Source: Bacteroidales bacterium UBA5371
GTDB taxonomy: Bacteria; Bacteroidota; Bacteroidia; Bacteroidales; P3
NCBI GenBank assembly: GCA_002407855.1
Contig: DHPF01000008.1
Location: 139,955-196,766 of the forward strand
Reading direction: 5' to 3'
Length of the DNA: 56,812 nucleotides
Shown here: positions 42,293-50,529 of the stretch, piece by piece
Numbering within the stretch: the first letter of the stretch is position 1
Layout of the letters: each line of letters opens with the position of its first letter
Made by a program: the position numbers and the translations under genes
Notes under the pieces: model-generated
What the model saw: the letters and a program-made list of their open reading frames with translations, nothing else
Told to the model about the DNA's origin: nothing
The model's database searches: none

Positions 42293-42339
42293 TTAACTCC
42301 AAAGCTCTTCTTTCTAAAAAAAGAGAGCTTTGGAGTTAA
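42293..42339. terminator. 16-bp perfect inverted repeat after the T9SS cargo gene
   Basis: TTAACTCCAAAGCTCT (42293-42308) and AGAGCTTTGGAGTTAA (42324-42339) are perfectly complementary with a 15-base loop. Placed 6 bases after the stop. The following T run is weak, but the stem is strong enough to terminate or stabilise the 3' end. Confidence 0.75.
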
Positions 42340-42472
42340 AATTATATAATTTCTTATTTATAGCATTATATCAGCATACTAAATAAGTATGAAAAATTTG
42401 CTAAAGAAGTGTTATACTTGAAAAATTAAAATCTGGAAATACTACAATATACGAACTTTTAGCTATTAAAAT

Positions 42473-43267
42473 ATGAGTAACTATAAATATTATGGGGGAG
42501 AAAATTTTGGAGTTGTCTCCAAACATAAATTATTGAATTGGGTTAAACCAAATACAAGGATTTTAGAACTTGGAGCAGCAACAGGTTATATGAATAAGTA
42601 TCTAAAAAATAATTTGAATTGTACTATCACATGCGTTGAATTAAATCCAGAAATGGCTCAGAAAACGACAGAATTTTCTGAAAAAACAATCATTGCTGAT
42701 TTAGACGATGATTTATGGTGTAACGAAGTTGAGGGTTTATTTGATTATATTATTTTAGCTGATGTATTAGAGCATCTTAGAAAACCAGAAGATACCTTAA
42801 GTAAGGCTATTAATTTTTTGAAACATGAGGGTGAATTACTCTTGTCTATTCCTAATATATCTCATAGTGCAGTTATATTTAGCCTTTATGATGGAGATTT
42901 TACCTACAACGATTGGGGATTGCTTGATGATACACATATTCATTTTTTTACATGGAAGACATTTGAAAAAATGTTATCAAACCTTAATATGAAATTAGTT
43001 GAAGGTGATGTGAAGTTCAAAGCTCCTGCTTGTACAGAGCTTAAAAAGTTTATGATCAAACACCCTTTAATTGCACCCTTTGTTATAATCCGTAAAGATG
43101 CTTTTATTTATCAGTTCTATACAAGTTGGAAACGTAAAGGAGTAAGTGCTTCCTCAAAAAAAATGATAAGAAGACCAGCTTTTTTCCTATTTATTAAATT
43201 GATTTTAGAGGATGTATCATATTTTTTCTATTCTCTAATGTTTCCAAATAAGAAGTTTAGAAAATAA
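42473..43267 (+). CDS. Class I SAM-dependent methyltransferase in a glycan cluster
   Basis: A protein of 264 residues. The SAM site is RILELGAATGYMNKYLK and the middle motif DYIILADVLEHLRKPEDTL, followed by GELLLSIPNISH, typical of UbiE/COQ5-type enzymes. The C-terminal 70 residues are basic and hydrophobic and may sit on the membrane. It lies within the polysaccharide cluster, so a sugar or lipid-linked glycan is the likely target. The specific substrate is not readable. Confidence 0.82.
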   Translation: MSNYKYYGGENFGVVSKHKLLNWVKPNTRILELGAATGYMNKYLKNNLNCTITCVELNPEMAQKTTEFSEKTIIADLDDDLWCNEVEGLFDYIILADVLEHLRKPEDTLSKAINFLKHEGELLLSIPNISHSAVIFSLYDGDFTYNDWGLLDDTHIHFFTWKTFEKMLSNLNMKLVEGDVKFKAPACTELKKFMIKHPLIAPFVIIRKDAFIYQFYTSWKRKGVSASSKKMIRRPAFFLFIKLILEDVSYFFYSLMFPNKKFRK

Positions 43268-43324
43268 GGAAATGTCTTAAAGAATATATAAAGCAGTTCA
43301 ATTTGCTCATTTTAAAATGATGTT

Positions 43325-44368
43325 ATGAATATGAAGAAAATAATAGTTAATTATTTGCAGAGAGGGAAATATGTACTTCCATTATATGAAGATATTGTAA
43401 AAATAGCAGAAAATTGTGGATATACACTATATTTACAGCACTTAGATACCTATGATTTTTTTTGTAAGGGGAAGGATAATTTAATTACTAAACTGCATTA
43501 TAATCTTACGAAAATACCTATTTTTATAAAATCATTAGCACAAATACCAAATAACTCTAAATTACTATTTATTTATCCTCATCCTTTTGGAGTTTTATTA
43601 CCTCTTTTTTTCTTTTTGCTGCATAAAAAGAAATGTTCTATTACTTTGTTATGTATAGATATAGATTATTTTAGAGGATTGAATAAGTCTTTGCTTAAAG
43701 ATCTTAATAATCTAAATTCTGCAGATAAACTTATATTGCAAACACCTAATATGCTTGATAGATGTAGAGAAGTGGGTGTAAAGACTCCTGCAGAATTGAT
43801 TTATTTTTTTGATTTTCTAACTGAAGATATGGCTCCTTTAACCAATGGGAAAGGTGATAATAGAGTTGTTTTTGCAGGTAATTATGATAAGGCTACATTT
43901 ATTAACCAATTGGAAAAATTAAACTATAAAAAAATTAAATTTTCACTTTATGGGGTTGTAAATAATAATTCATCTATGCCTGATTGGGTTGAATACAGAA
44001 AGAGATTTTCTCCCAAAAAAATTAGTGAGGTTCATGGAGACTGGGGGCTTGTTTGGGATGGAAGTAGCTTAGAAAACAATGACGTTAAAAACCAACATGG
44101 ACAATATTTGAGAATTACGATACCTTCTAAGGCAATATTGTATATTTCTGCTCATTTACCTTTGATTGTATGGAAAGAATCAGGCATTGCTAAGTTTGTA
44201 GAAGAAAATCATTTAGGAATAACTATAAATTCATTATACGAAGTAGAAGAAAAGATACTTTTGGTCACAGCAGAAGAAAAGGAATTTATTAGAGAGAATG
44301 TTAAATGTTTTGCGGAGAAACTTAGAAATGGAGAAATGCTTACTGCTGTATTGAATAAAAATAATTAG
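43325..44368 (+). CDS. Galactofuranosyltransferase-like glycosyltransferase
   Basis: A protein of 347 residues resembling bacterial beta-1,6-galactofuranosyltransferases. The C-terminal half has the family pattern HGDWGLVWDGSSLEN, GQYLRITIPSKAILYISAHLPLIVW and GIAKFVEENHLGI, where the sugar-nucleotide binding loop lies. A hydrophobic stretch (LLPLFFFLLHKKK) suggests contact with the membrane. A UDP-galactopyranose mutase, needed for the donor, was not seen in the window. ATGs at 43325 and 43331 are both possible. It lies 9 bp before the GT9 gene. Confidence 0.72.
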   Translation: MNMKKIIVNYLQRGKYVLPLYEDIVKIAENCGYTLYLQHLDTYDFFCKGKDNLITKLHYNLTKIPIFIKSLAQIPNNSKLLFIYPHPFGVLLPLFFFLLHKKKCSITLLCIDIDYFRGLNKSLLKDLNNLNSADKLILQTPNMLDRCREVGVKTPAELIYFFDFLTEDMAPLTNGKGDNRVVFAGNYDKATFINQLEKLNYKKIKFSLYGVVNNNSSMPDWVEYRKRFSPKKISEVHGDWGLVWDGSSLENNDVKNQHGQYLRITIPSKAILYISAHLPLIVWKESGIAKFVEENHLGITINSLYEVEEKILLVTAEEKEFIRENVKCFAEKLRNGEMLTAVLNKNN

Positions 44369-44377
44369 AATAAATAA

Positions 44378-45574
44378 ATGAAAAAGCTATTTCTTTATCT
44401 TCTATTACTATATCATAAAATAGAATTTCTATTTCTAAGACTTATTCCCTATAAAACAGAAAATAGCATACTTATAGTAAGATTGGATAATATAGGAGAT
44501 TTTATTCTTTGGTTGGATAGTGCAAAGGAATATAGAAAGCATTACTCTGAAAAATTAGTACTTCTATGTAATAGGTCTTGTTTTGAAATAGCCAAAAATC
44601 TTCCTTATTTTGATGAAATTATACCAGTAAACACCAAAAAATTATTCTCTAATCCATTATATAGAATAAAGTTGTTTTTTAAGTTAAGCAAAAGGAAGTT
44701 TCAAAGAGCTATTAATCCCGTTTATTCTCGTGAATACTTCTCGCAAGATGTTACAATAAGAAACATAAAGGCTTTTGAAAAAATAGGATTTGATGGCAAC
44801 TACACAAATACTTCTTCTGTTTTAAAAGGAGCGGAACTTGATTCTAAAAAAATAGAATCAAAGAATAAAAAATTAAAATCAAAAGCTAATAAATTCTATT
44901 CAAGACTTATTTTAGCCCAACCAGAAATAACTATGGAATTAAATAGGAACTCGGAATTTATAAGAGGGCTTTTCCATAATGAATTCCAATCTCAAATTCC
45001 AATATTGCCATTTGAAATACCAAAATATAAGGATTTACCAAAAGAAGATTATGTAGTAATATTTTTAGGTGCAAGTAGCTTGAATAGAGTTTGGGAAAGA
45101 GAGAAATATGCTTTTATTATTAATAGTTTGAAAGAGGATGTAATTATATGTGGAGGGAAAGGAGAAGAATATATCTTTCAAGAGATAGAAGGGGATGTAG
45201 ATAAGGATAAAAAAATCCTTAATTTAATTGGACAAACATCAATGTTAGAATTAATTTCTTTAATATCTAATGCAAAATATCTTATTTCAAATGATACATC
45301 AGCTTCACATATTTCACCATTAGTTAAGATACCTTCCATAGTCATTTTACCGGGGAATTACTATGGGCGTTTTCATCCATATACTCCTGAGATTATTTCA
45401 GAAGAGGATAGAAACTATATTCCTAAGGTTGCAAATTGTTTTATGTCTTGTTATAATTGCTTTAATATTTGCATACATTCTAATGATAAATCAAAAACTT
45501 GGCTTTGTGTTTCTAATATAAGGGTGGAGCAGGTTTTAGAAAAGATTGATGAAATAAAAAAAGAACTTGCTTAA
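44378..45574 (+). CDS. Glycosyltransferase family 9 (heptosyltransferase-like) with an in-frame 21-bp repeat
   Basis: A protein of 398 residues. The N-terminal domain starts NSILIVRLDNIGDFILWLDS, and the C-terminal donor domain has VIFLGASSLNRVWE, LIGQTSMLELISLISNAKYLISNDTSASHISPL and VILPGNYYGRFHPYTP, all GT9 features. Heptosyltransferases of this family add heptose to LPS core; other sugars are possible. Residues 155-175 consist of three lysine- and serine-rich heptads (DSKKIES, KNKKLKS, KANKFYS) encoded by the family A repeat. They fall between the two Rossmann-like domains, probably in a loop. A CxxC-x(3)-C-like cluster near the end (CFMSCYNCFNIC) is notable. Confidence 0.85.
   Translation: MKKLFLYLLLLYHKIEFLFLRLIPYKTENSILIVRLDNIGDFILWLDSAKEYRKHYSEKLVLLCNRSCFEIAKNLPYFDEIIPVNTKKLFSNPLYRIKLFFKLSKRKFQRAINPVYSREYFSQDVTIRNIKAFEKIGFDGNYTNTSSVLKGAELDSKKIESKNKKLKSKANKFYSRLILAQPEITMELNRNSEFIRGLFHNEFQSQIPILPFEIPKYKDLPKEDYVVIFLGASSLNRVWEREKYAFIINSLKEDVIICGGKGEEYIFQEIEGDVDKDKKILNLIGQTSMLELISLISNAKYLISNDTSASHISPLVKIPSIVILPGNYYGRFHPYTPEIISEEDRNYIPKVANCFMSCYNCFNICIHSNDKSKTWLCVSNIRVEQVLEKIDEIKKELA
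44840..44902 (+). repeat. 21-bp repeat, family A, locus 5, inside a coding sequence
   Basis: Three units at exact 21-bp spacing (AATC at 44856 and 44877, ATTC at 44898) within the GT9 gene. The frame of the gene is the same frame in which the intergenic arrays read as KLES heptads. Confidence 0.8.
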
Positions 45575-45597
45575 AATTATTAGAATATTTATGCCGA

Positions 45598-46446
45598 TTA
45601 AGACCTGCTTTTTATAAATCCCATATATTTAGAACAAGCTGCAAAATGCATAAAAATAGATAATGAATATACATTGTTTAAACTTCGTTTTAATTGTTTT
45701 CTACGAGGACCAATATAACGAGTAATAATATCTAAATAAAGATTTATAAAACCTTTTCTTTTTCTAACCCAAATTTCAGGATAAAAAGCTAACATAATTT
45801 CTCCTACTGAGAAATTAAATCTATGAGAAATCCAATGAACCTTATCTGCTTTTATTAGTTCATACGACATATATGGCATTTCGTAGTTCCATTCTGCACC
45901 ATGAGTATCTTCGTATGTATTATAAATATGTTCAAATATATCTTTATGATACAAAGGTGAGCAAACAAACACTCCACACTGAACCACCTTATTTAAAGAC
46001 TCATCATTAATTCCACGTTGAGAGTAGTAAGCATTAGGAGTAAGTGCCTCAATAAAAGGAGTATTATTTTTCTTGCAATACTCAGCACCTCTGTTTATAG
46101 CAATTTTGTATATTTCCTCACTCATCAATGAATAAGTTTCAACTGCTCCAACTTTCTCAATAGGCACTCCATCAGATATATCATAGGCATTTGAACTATT
46201 TATTATAATATCGGAATCAACCCAAACTATTCTTTCATATTTGCTTGACCAATCTTGAGATAAAATAAGTAATTTTTGCCAAGAAGGAGAGCGTCTTGAA
46301 GCCCTCTCCGATTTATCTAAGGGCTCTGTTATTACAATAAGGTCATATCCGAATTTATCGCAATACTCTTGCCAGTTTTTACGACAATATTTGTCAAACA
46401 TTCTTTCATATTTCCTGCCTATTGCAAGTGTTACAATTGCATTCAT
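45598..46446 (-). CDS. Putative GT-A fold glycosyltransferase, opposite strand
   Basis: A protein of 282 residues. It begins NAIVTLAIGRKYERMFDKYC and has WVDSDIIINSSNAYD, a DxD-like metal motif (about residues 75-77), with VVQCGVFVCSPLYHKDIFE later, as in galactosyltransferases of the GMA12/MNN10 type and other hypothetical bacterial glycosyltransferases. It is the only gene of the cluster on the minus strand and has its own promoter element. It converges with the GT9 gene 23 bp away. Donor and acceptor unknown. Confidence 0.65.
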   Translation of the reverse strand: MNAIVTLAIGRKYERMFDKYCRKNWQEYCDKFGYDLIVITEPLDKSERASRRSPSWQKLLILSQDWSSKYERIVWVDSDIIINSSNAYDISDGVPIEKVGAVETYSLMSEEIYKIAINRGAEYCKKNNTPFIEALTPNAYYSQRGINDESLNKVVQCGVFVCSPLYHKDIFEHIYNTYEDTHGAEWNYEMPYMSYELIKADKVHWISHRFNFSVGEIMLAFYPEIWVRKRKGFINLYLDIITRYIGPRRKQLKRSLNNVYSLSIFMHFAACSKYMGFIKSRS

Positions 46447-46474
46447 AGTTATGATGATTTTTATTTATAAATTG

Positions 46475-46482
46475 CAAAGGTA
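46475..46482 (-). promoter_or_regulatory. -7 element for the minus-strand glycosyltransferase
   Basis: TACCTTTG on the minus strand, 28 bases before the start codon. Confidence 0.6.
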
Positions 46483-46553
46483 AATATAAATTCACTTTGT
46501 AGAAAATTTTGATTAATTTATAATCTATGAATTGTAGTAAAATAAAAACATTT

Positions 46554-46561
46554 TATCTTTG
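46554..46561 (+). promoter_or_regulatory. -7 element for the GT2 gene
   Basis: TATCTTTG, 29 bases before the start codon; ATTG lies at the -33 position. Confidence 0.6.
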
Positions 46562-46590
46562 CAATTTTATATGTATAAATCAAATTCAAT

Positions 46591-47340
46591 ATGATTAATC
46601 CCAAAATATCTATAATAACCGTAACATTCAATGCTGAAAATGTATTGGAAAGAACCCTTAAAAGTATCCAAAGGCAGGAGTATAACAATATTGAATCTAT
46701 TATTGTTGATGGGGCTTCTAATGATGGGACATTGGAAATAGTGAAAAAATATCCTGATGTTGTAACAAAGTGGATTTCCGAAAAAGATAATGGACTCTAT
46801 GATGCGATGAACAAAGGCTTGGATTTAGCAACAGGTGATTATGTATGGTTCTTGAACGCAGGAGATACTATTGCTAAAAAAAATATCTTAGATTATTTCT
46901 TTGGAGAAGAGTTTACAATGAGAGATATTTATTATGGAGAAACTATGATTGTTGATAAAAAGGGTAAGAGTAGGGGAAACCGCAGGTTAAGAACAAAACA
47001 GGATATGACTTGGAAGGATTTTCGTTGGGGTATGCTTGTTTGTCATCAGTCGGTATTGGTCAAAAGAACAATTGCTCCAAAGTATAATCTCAACTATAAG
47101 ATAGCTGCCGACTATGAGTGGGTATTGGAGTCTTTCAAAAGGGCGAAATTGATACTTGGAACAAAACATAAGGTTTCTTGTTATTTGGAAGGAGGGCTTT
47201 CAAGAAAGAATATTTTTAAGGCAAACAAAGAAAGGTTTCAAATAATGAAGAAATACTATGGACTCATCCCTACCATTTGGTATAATTTCCTTATGGTTTT
47301 TCGTTTTCTTTATACTTTCGCTAAATTAAGAAGGATTTAG
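46591..47340 (+). CDS. Glycosyltransferase family 2
   Basis: A protein of 249 residues with the GT2 fold: ISIITVTFNAENVLERTLKSIQRQEYNNIESIIVDGASNDGT, then WISEKDNGLYDAMNKGLDLATGDYVWFLNAGD, where the nucleotide-binding and DxD-equivalent (NAGD) residues lie, and CHQSVLVKR. The pattern is that of WcaA-like enzymes in capsule and O-antigen clusters. Last gene of the polysaccharide cluster; a family A array follows. Confidence 0.9.
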   Translation: MINPKISIITVTFNAENVLERTLKSIQRQEYNNIESIIVDGASNDGTLEIVKKYPDVVTKWISEKDNGLYDAMNKGLDLATGDYVWFLNAGDTIAKKNILDYFFGEEFTMRDIYYGETMIVDKKGKSRGNRRLRTKQDMTWKDFRWGMLVCHQSVLVKRTIAPKYNLNYKIAADYEWVLESFKRAKLILGTKHKVSCYLEGGLSRKNIFKANKERFQIMKKYYGLIPTIWYNFLMVFRFLYTFAKLRRI

Positions 47341-47353
47341 TTTTATTATTTCT

Positions 47354-47479
47354 TTGTTTTGATTTCCTGAAATCAAATTCTAATAAATTAGAATCAAGAG
47401 ATAAATTTTTAGAATCAAGAGTTATTTTCTTGAAATCAAGTTTTAATTTTCTGTAATCAAACTTTATTTTTAGTAGTTC
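47354..47479 (+). repeat. 21-bp tandem array, family A, locus 6
   Basis: AATC recurs at 47371, 47392, 47413, 47434 and 47455, five exact 21-bp steps. It lies between the polysaccharide cluster and fabG and stays open in the KLES frame for about four units (then CTGTAATCA introduces a stop). Confidence 0.93.
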
Positions 47480-47491
47480 TATTTTTTTATT

Positions 47492-47499
47492 TATCTTTG
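47492..47499 (+). promoter_or_regulatory. -7 element for fabG
   Basis: TATCTTTG, 30 bases before the start codon and directly after the family A array. Confidence 0.65.
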
Positions 47500-47529
47500 C
47501 AAAAAATAATTTATAAATAAGATAAGAAA

Positions 47530-48276
47530 ATGAAATTACTTGAAAATAAAGTAGCTCTTATTACGGGTGCTTCTCGTGGAATCGGGAAAGCTATTGCTAT
47601 TAGTTATGCTCAACAAGGGTGCAATATTGCATTTACTGATGTTCGCAGAGATGAAAATATGGAGTTGTGCGAAAAGGAATTAAAAGCTTTTGGTGTGAAA
47701 GCCATAGGTTATGCTTCTAATGCTGCTTCGTTTGAAGAGAGTGCAAAATTAGTTGAAGCCGTTGCAACGGAATTTGGAAGAATAGATATATTAGTAAATA
47801 ATGCTGGTATTACTCGTGATAATCTTTTGATGAGAATGCAAGAAAAAGATTGGGATTTAGTTATGGATATCAATCTAAAAAGCGTTTTCAATCTTACTCA
47901 TGCGTGCCAAAAGATTATGTTAAAGCAAAGAAGTGGTTCAATTATTAATATGAGTTCAGTTGTTGGCGTAAGTGGTAATGCAGGTCAAAGCAACTATTCA
48001 GCTTCTAAGGCTGGTATTATTGGTTTTACTAAGAGTGTGGCACAAGAACTTGGGTCAAGAAATATCCGTTCCAATGCTGTGGCTCCAGGGTTTATTATTA
48101 CCGATATGACTGCTCAATTACCAGAAGAGGTTCGCAAAGATTGGGAAAAGAAAATTCCTCTTCGCCGTGGTGGTTTGCCAGAGGAAGTGGCTAAGGTATG
48201 TGTTTTCTTAGGTAGCGATTTATCAAGCTATGTTTCGGGACAAGTTATTAATGTTTGCGGAGCAATGAATTGTTAA
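47530..48276 (+). CDS. fabG: 3-oxoacyl-ACP reductase
   Basis: Reduces 3-oxoacyl-ACP in fatty-acid elongation using NADPH. The protein of 248 residues has GASRGIGKAIA, NNAGITRDNLL, which is typical of FabG, the catalytic pair Tyr156 and Lys160 in YSASK, and C-terminal GSDLSSYVSGQVINVCGAM. It is followed 33 bp later by the PLP-enzyme gene. As other short-chain reductases share the motifs, the symbol rests on the ITRDNLL motif and the length. Confidence 0.92.
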   Translation: MKLLENKVALITGASRGIGKAIAISYAQQGCNIAFTDVRRDENMELCEKELKAFGVKAIGYASNAASFEESAKLVEAVATEFGRIDILVNNAGITRDNLLMRMQEKDWDLVMDINLKSVFNLTHACQKIMLKQRSGSIINMSSVVGVSGNAGQSNYSASKAGIIGFTKSVAQELGSRNIRSNAVAPGFIITDMTAQLPEEVRKDWEKKIPLRRGGLPEEVAKVCVFLGSDLSSYVSGQVINVCGAMNC

Positions 48277-48309
48277 GTAGAATTAAATTTTACTAAAAGA
48301 TATAATAGT

Positions 48310-49518
48310 ATGACAAATAAAAAATTTGATCCAGCAATGGCAATTAATGCTGTTGCAGAAATTTCAGCAGAAAAAGGGATTAATCCAAGTATTAACGACT
48401 CTGCAACATTTTGTTTCCCAGAAGGGCAAACTATGACCGATACTTTCCATGGCGAAACAGAAGGTTATTTTCTTTATTCTCGCCATTGGAATCCTTCAAA
48501 CCTTTCTTTGAGTAAGGCTTTGGCTGCAATGGAAGGCACAGAGGCAGCATGGGTTACTGCATCGGGTATGGGAGCAATTACTTGTGCTTTATTGCAATGT
48601 GTTAAACAAGGCGACCATATAGTTGCTTCAATGACTGTTTATGGAGGTACTTTTGCTTTCCTTAATAATTATGTTCAAAGACTTGGAATTGAAGTTACCT
48701 TTGTTGATACTACCAATCTTGAACAGGTAAGAACTGCAATGAAACCTAATACAAAGGTTGTTTATACCGAAACAATGTCTAACCCACTTCTTAGAATATC
48801 AAATATTGGTGAGTTAAGAAAGATTGCTGACACCAAAGGAGCAAAGTTAATTGTTGATAATACATTTACCCCAATGATTTTCTCTCCTTATGTTTTAGGA
48901 GCTCACATAGTTGTTTACTCTATGACAAAATTTGTTAATGGAAAGAATGATTGTGTTGCTGGTGCAATTTGCGCTGATGGAGAGTTTATTAATTCACTTA
49001 TAAGCGTTATTGATGGAACTGCAATGCTTTTAGGTCCTGTTTTGGATAGCTATCGTTCAACTTCTATATTAAAAAATCTCTATACATTACATATACGTAT
49101 GCAGCAACATAGCAAAAATGCAATGTACTTAGCTAAGAGATTTAATGAAATAGGTATTACTGCCAATTACCCAGGCTTAGAGTCGCATAAAGACCATAAA
49201 TTAATGACAGAGCAAATGAATGCAGGTTTTGGCTATGGAGGTATGATTGCTATTGACTTAACAACTGCTGAAAGAGCTAATAAATTTATGGAAAGAATGC
49301 AGGAAATGGGCGTTGGCTTTTTGGCTGTTTCGCTTGGATATTTCCGTACTTTATTCTCTTGCTCTGGTAAATCTACTTCATCAGAGGTGCCAGAAGAAAT
49401 CCAAAAAGAAATGGGTATGAGCGAAGGTTTGGTTCGTTATTCTGTTGGGCTTGACAACGACATAGAATACACATTCAGTCAAATTGAGTCTGCACTTAGA
49501 GAATTGAAATACATATAA
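48310..49518 (+). CDS. Cys/Met metabolism PLP-dependent enzyme (methionine gamma-lyase/cystathionine synthase family)
   Basis: A protein of 402 residues of the trans-sulfuration enzyme family. The PLP lysine is Lys207 in YSMTKFVNGKND, with YSRHWNPSNLSLSKALAAMEGTEAAW and ASGMGAITCALL at the phosphate site and YTETMSNPL. The usual HSxTKYxxGHSD reads YSMTKFVNGKND here, so this is a diverged subgroup. Methionine gamma-lyase, O-acetylhomoserine sulfhydrylase and cystathionine synthase or lyase are all possible. Transcribed with fabG, terminated by the hairpin that follows. Confidence 0.85.
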   Translation: MTNKKFDPAMAINAVAEISAEKGINPSINDSATFCFPEGQTMTDTFHGETEGYFLYSRHWNPSNLSLSKALAAMEGTEAAWVTASGMGAITCALLQCVKQGDHIVASMTVYGGTFAFLNNYVQRLGIEVTFVDTTNLEQVRTAMKPNTKVVYTETMSNPLLRISNIGELRKIADTKGAKLIVDNTFTPMIFSPYVLGAHIVVYSMTKFVNGKNDCVAGAICADGEFINSLISVIDGTAMLLGPVLDSYRSTSILKNLYTLHIRMQQHSKNAMYLAKRFNEIGITANYPGLESHKDHKLMTEQMNAGFGYGGMIAIDLTTAERANKFMERMQEMGVGFLAVSLGYFRTLFSCSGKSTSSEVPEEIQKEMGMSEGLVRYSVGLDNDIEYTFSQIESALRELKYI

Positions 49519-49541
49519 TGATAAACTAAAAATCATATAAT

Positions 49542-49583
49542 CTATCCCTATTTATTTGTTCTAATGAATAGGGATAGTTTTAT
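49542..49583 (+). terminator. Terminator of the fabG/PLP-enzyme unit
   Basis: CTATCCCTAT pairs with ATAGGGATAG across 16 bases and is followed by TTTTATTT. Confidence 0.85.
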
Positions 49584-49605
49584 TTATACCAAGGGCTAAA
49601 AATTT

Positions 49606-50451
49606 ATGTTATTAGTTTGCGATAGCGGTTCTACCAAAGCCGACTGGTGTTTGGTAGATAACAAAAACAATAAGCAATTCTTCTCAACTTGTGGTATGAA
49701 TCCATATAACATATCTCAAGAAGCGATCTCTCAAGAAATAGAATCTGTTTTAATTTCAAACATTAATCCAAAAGATGTTAAGGTATTAAAATTTTATGGT
49801 GCAGGTTGCTCATCAGAGGTTAAAAAGAATGAACTTAAAGATGTCTTTTCCCAATACTTTACTAATGCAGAGATAGAAATAGAACACGATTTGCTTGGAG
49901 CCGCCAGAGCTTTATGTGGGCAAGAGAAAGGACTTTGTGCTATCTTAGGCACAGGCTCTAATTCTTGTTTGTATGACGGAAAAGATATAATTAATAACGT
50001 TCCTTCATTAGGCTATGTACTATGTGATGAAGGTGCAGGTACAAACATTGGCAAAATAATTTTGAGGGATTATTTAAGACATCTTTTGCCAGAGAGTTTA
50101 AGTAAGGAGTTTTCTGCTTTGTATCCAGGTGATGAGGCTTATTTTCTTAATAGACTTTATAAGGGAGCCGTTCCAAATTATTTTTTAGCTTCGTTTGCCA
50201 AATTTGTAATTGAAAGAAAGGAAGATGATTATTGTAGGGGCATAATAAAAGATGCCTTTGTTTCTTTTTTTGAAAATCAAATAAAATTATATTCTCATTA
50301 CAATAAATATCTAATTAATATTGTTGGAAGTGTTGGTTATATGTGTAGAGATATTTTTGAGGAAGTTGCTCTTGAATATGGCTTAAAAACAGGTAAGTTT
50401 ATAAAAGCTCCTCTAAATGATTTAGTAGATTTTCATTTAAAAATGAGTTAA
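49606..50451 (+). CDS. BadF/BadG-family ATPase, N-acetylglucosamine kinase-like
   Basis: A protein of 281 residues with the actin/hexokinase-type ATPase fold. The phosphate-1 motif is LLVCDSGSTKADWCLVDN and phosphate-2 ILGTGSNSCLYDG, with LCDEGAGTNIGKIILRDYL before it continues. The second set matches eukaryotic-like N-acetylglucosamine kinases common in Bacteroidetes, so amino-sugar phosphorylation is probable. No signal peptide. A terminator lies upstream, so it likely starts a new unit with purA 78 bp later. Confidence 0.85.
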   Translation: MLLVCDSGSTKADWCLVDNKNNKQFFSTCGMNPYNISQEAISQEIESVLISNINPKDVKVLKFYGAGCSSEVKKNELKDVFSQYFTNAEIEIEHDLLGAARALCGQEKGLCAILGTGSNSCLYDGKDIINNVPSLGYVLCDEGAGTNIGKIILRDYLRHLLPESLSKEFSALYPGDEAYFLNRLYKGAVPNYFLASFAKFVIERKEDDYCRGIIKDAFVSFFENQIKLYSHYNKYLINIVGSVGYMCRDIFEEVALEYGLKTGKFIKAPLNDLVDFHLKMS

Positions 50452-50529
50452 AAAATCCTATTATTGATAAAATATTTGTATTTTCGCAGTTAGTTTGTGA
50501 AATCATTCTAAAACTAAATTTTAATTTAT

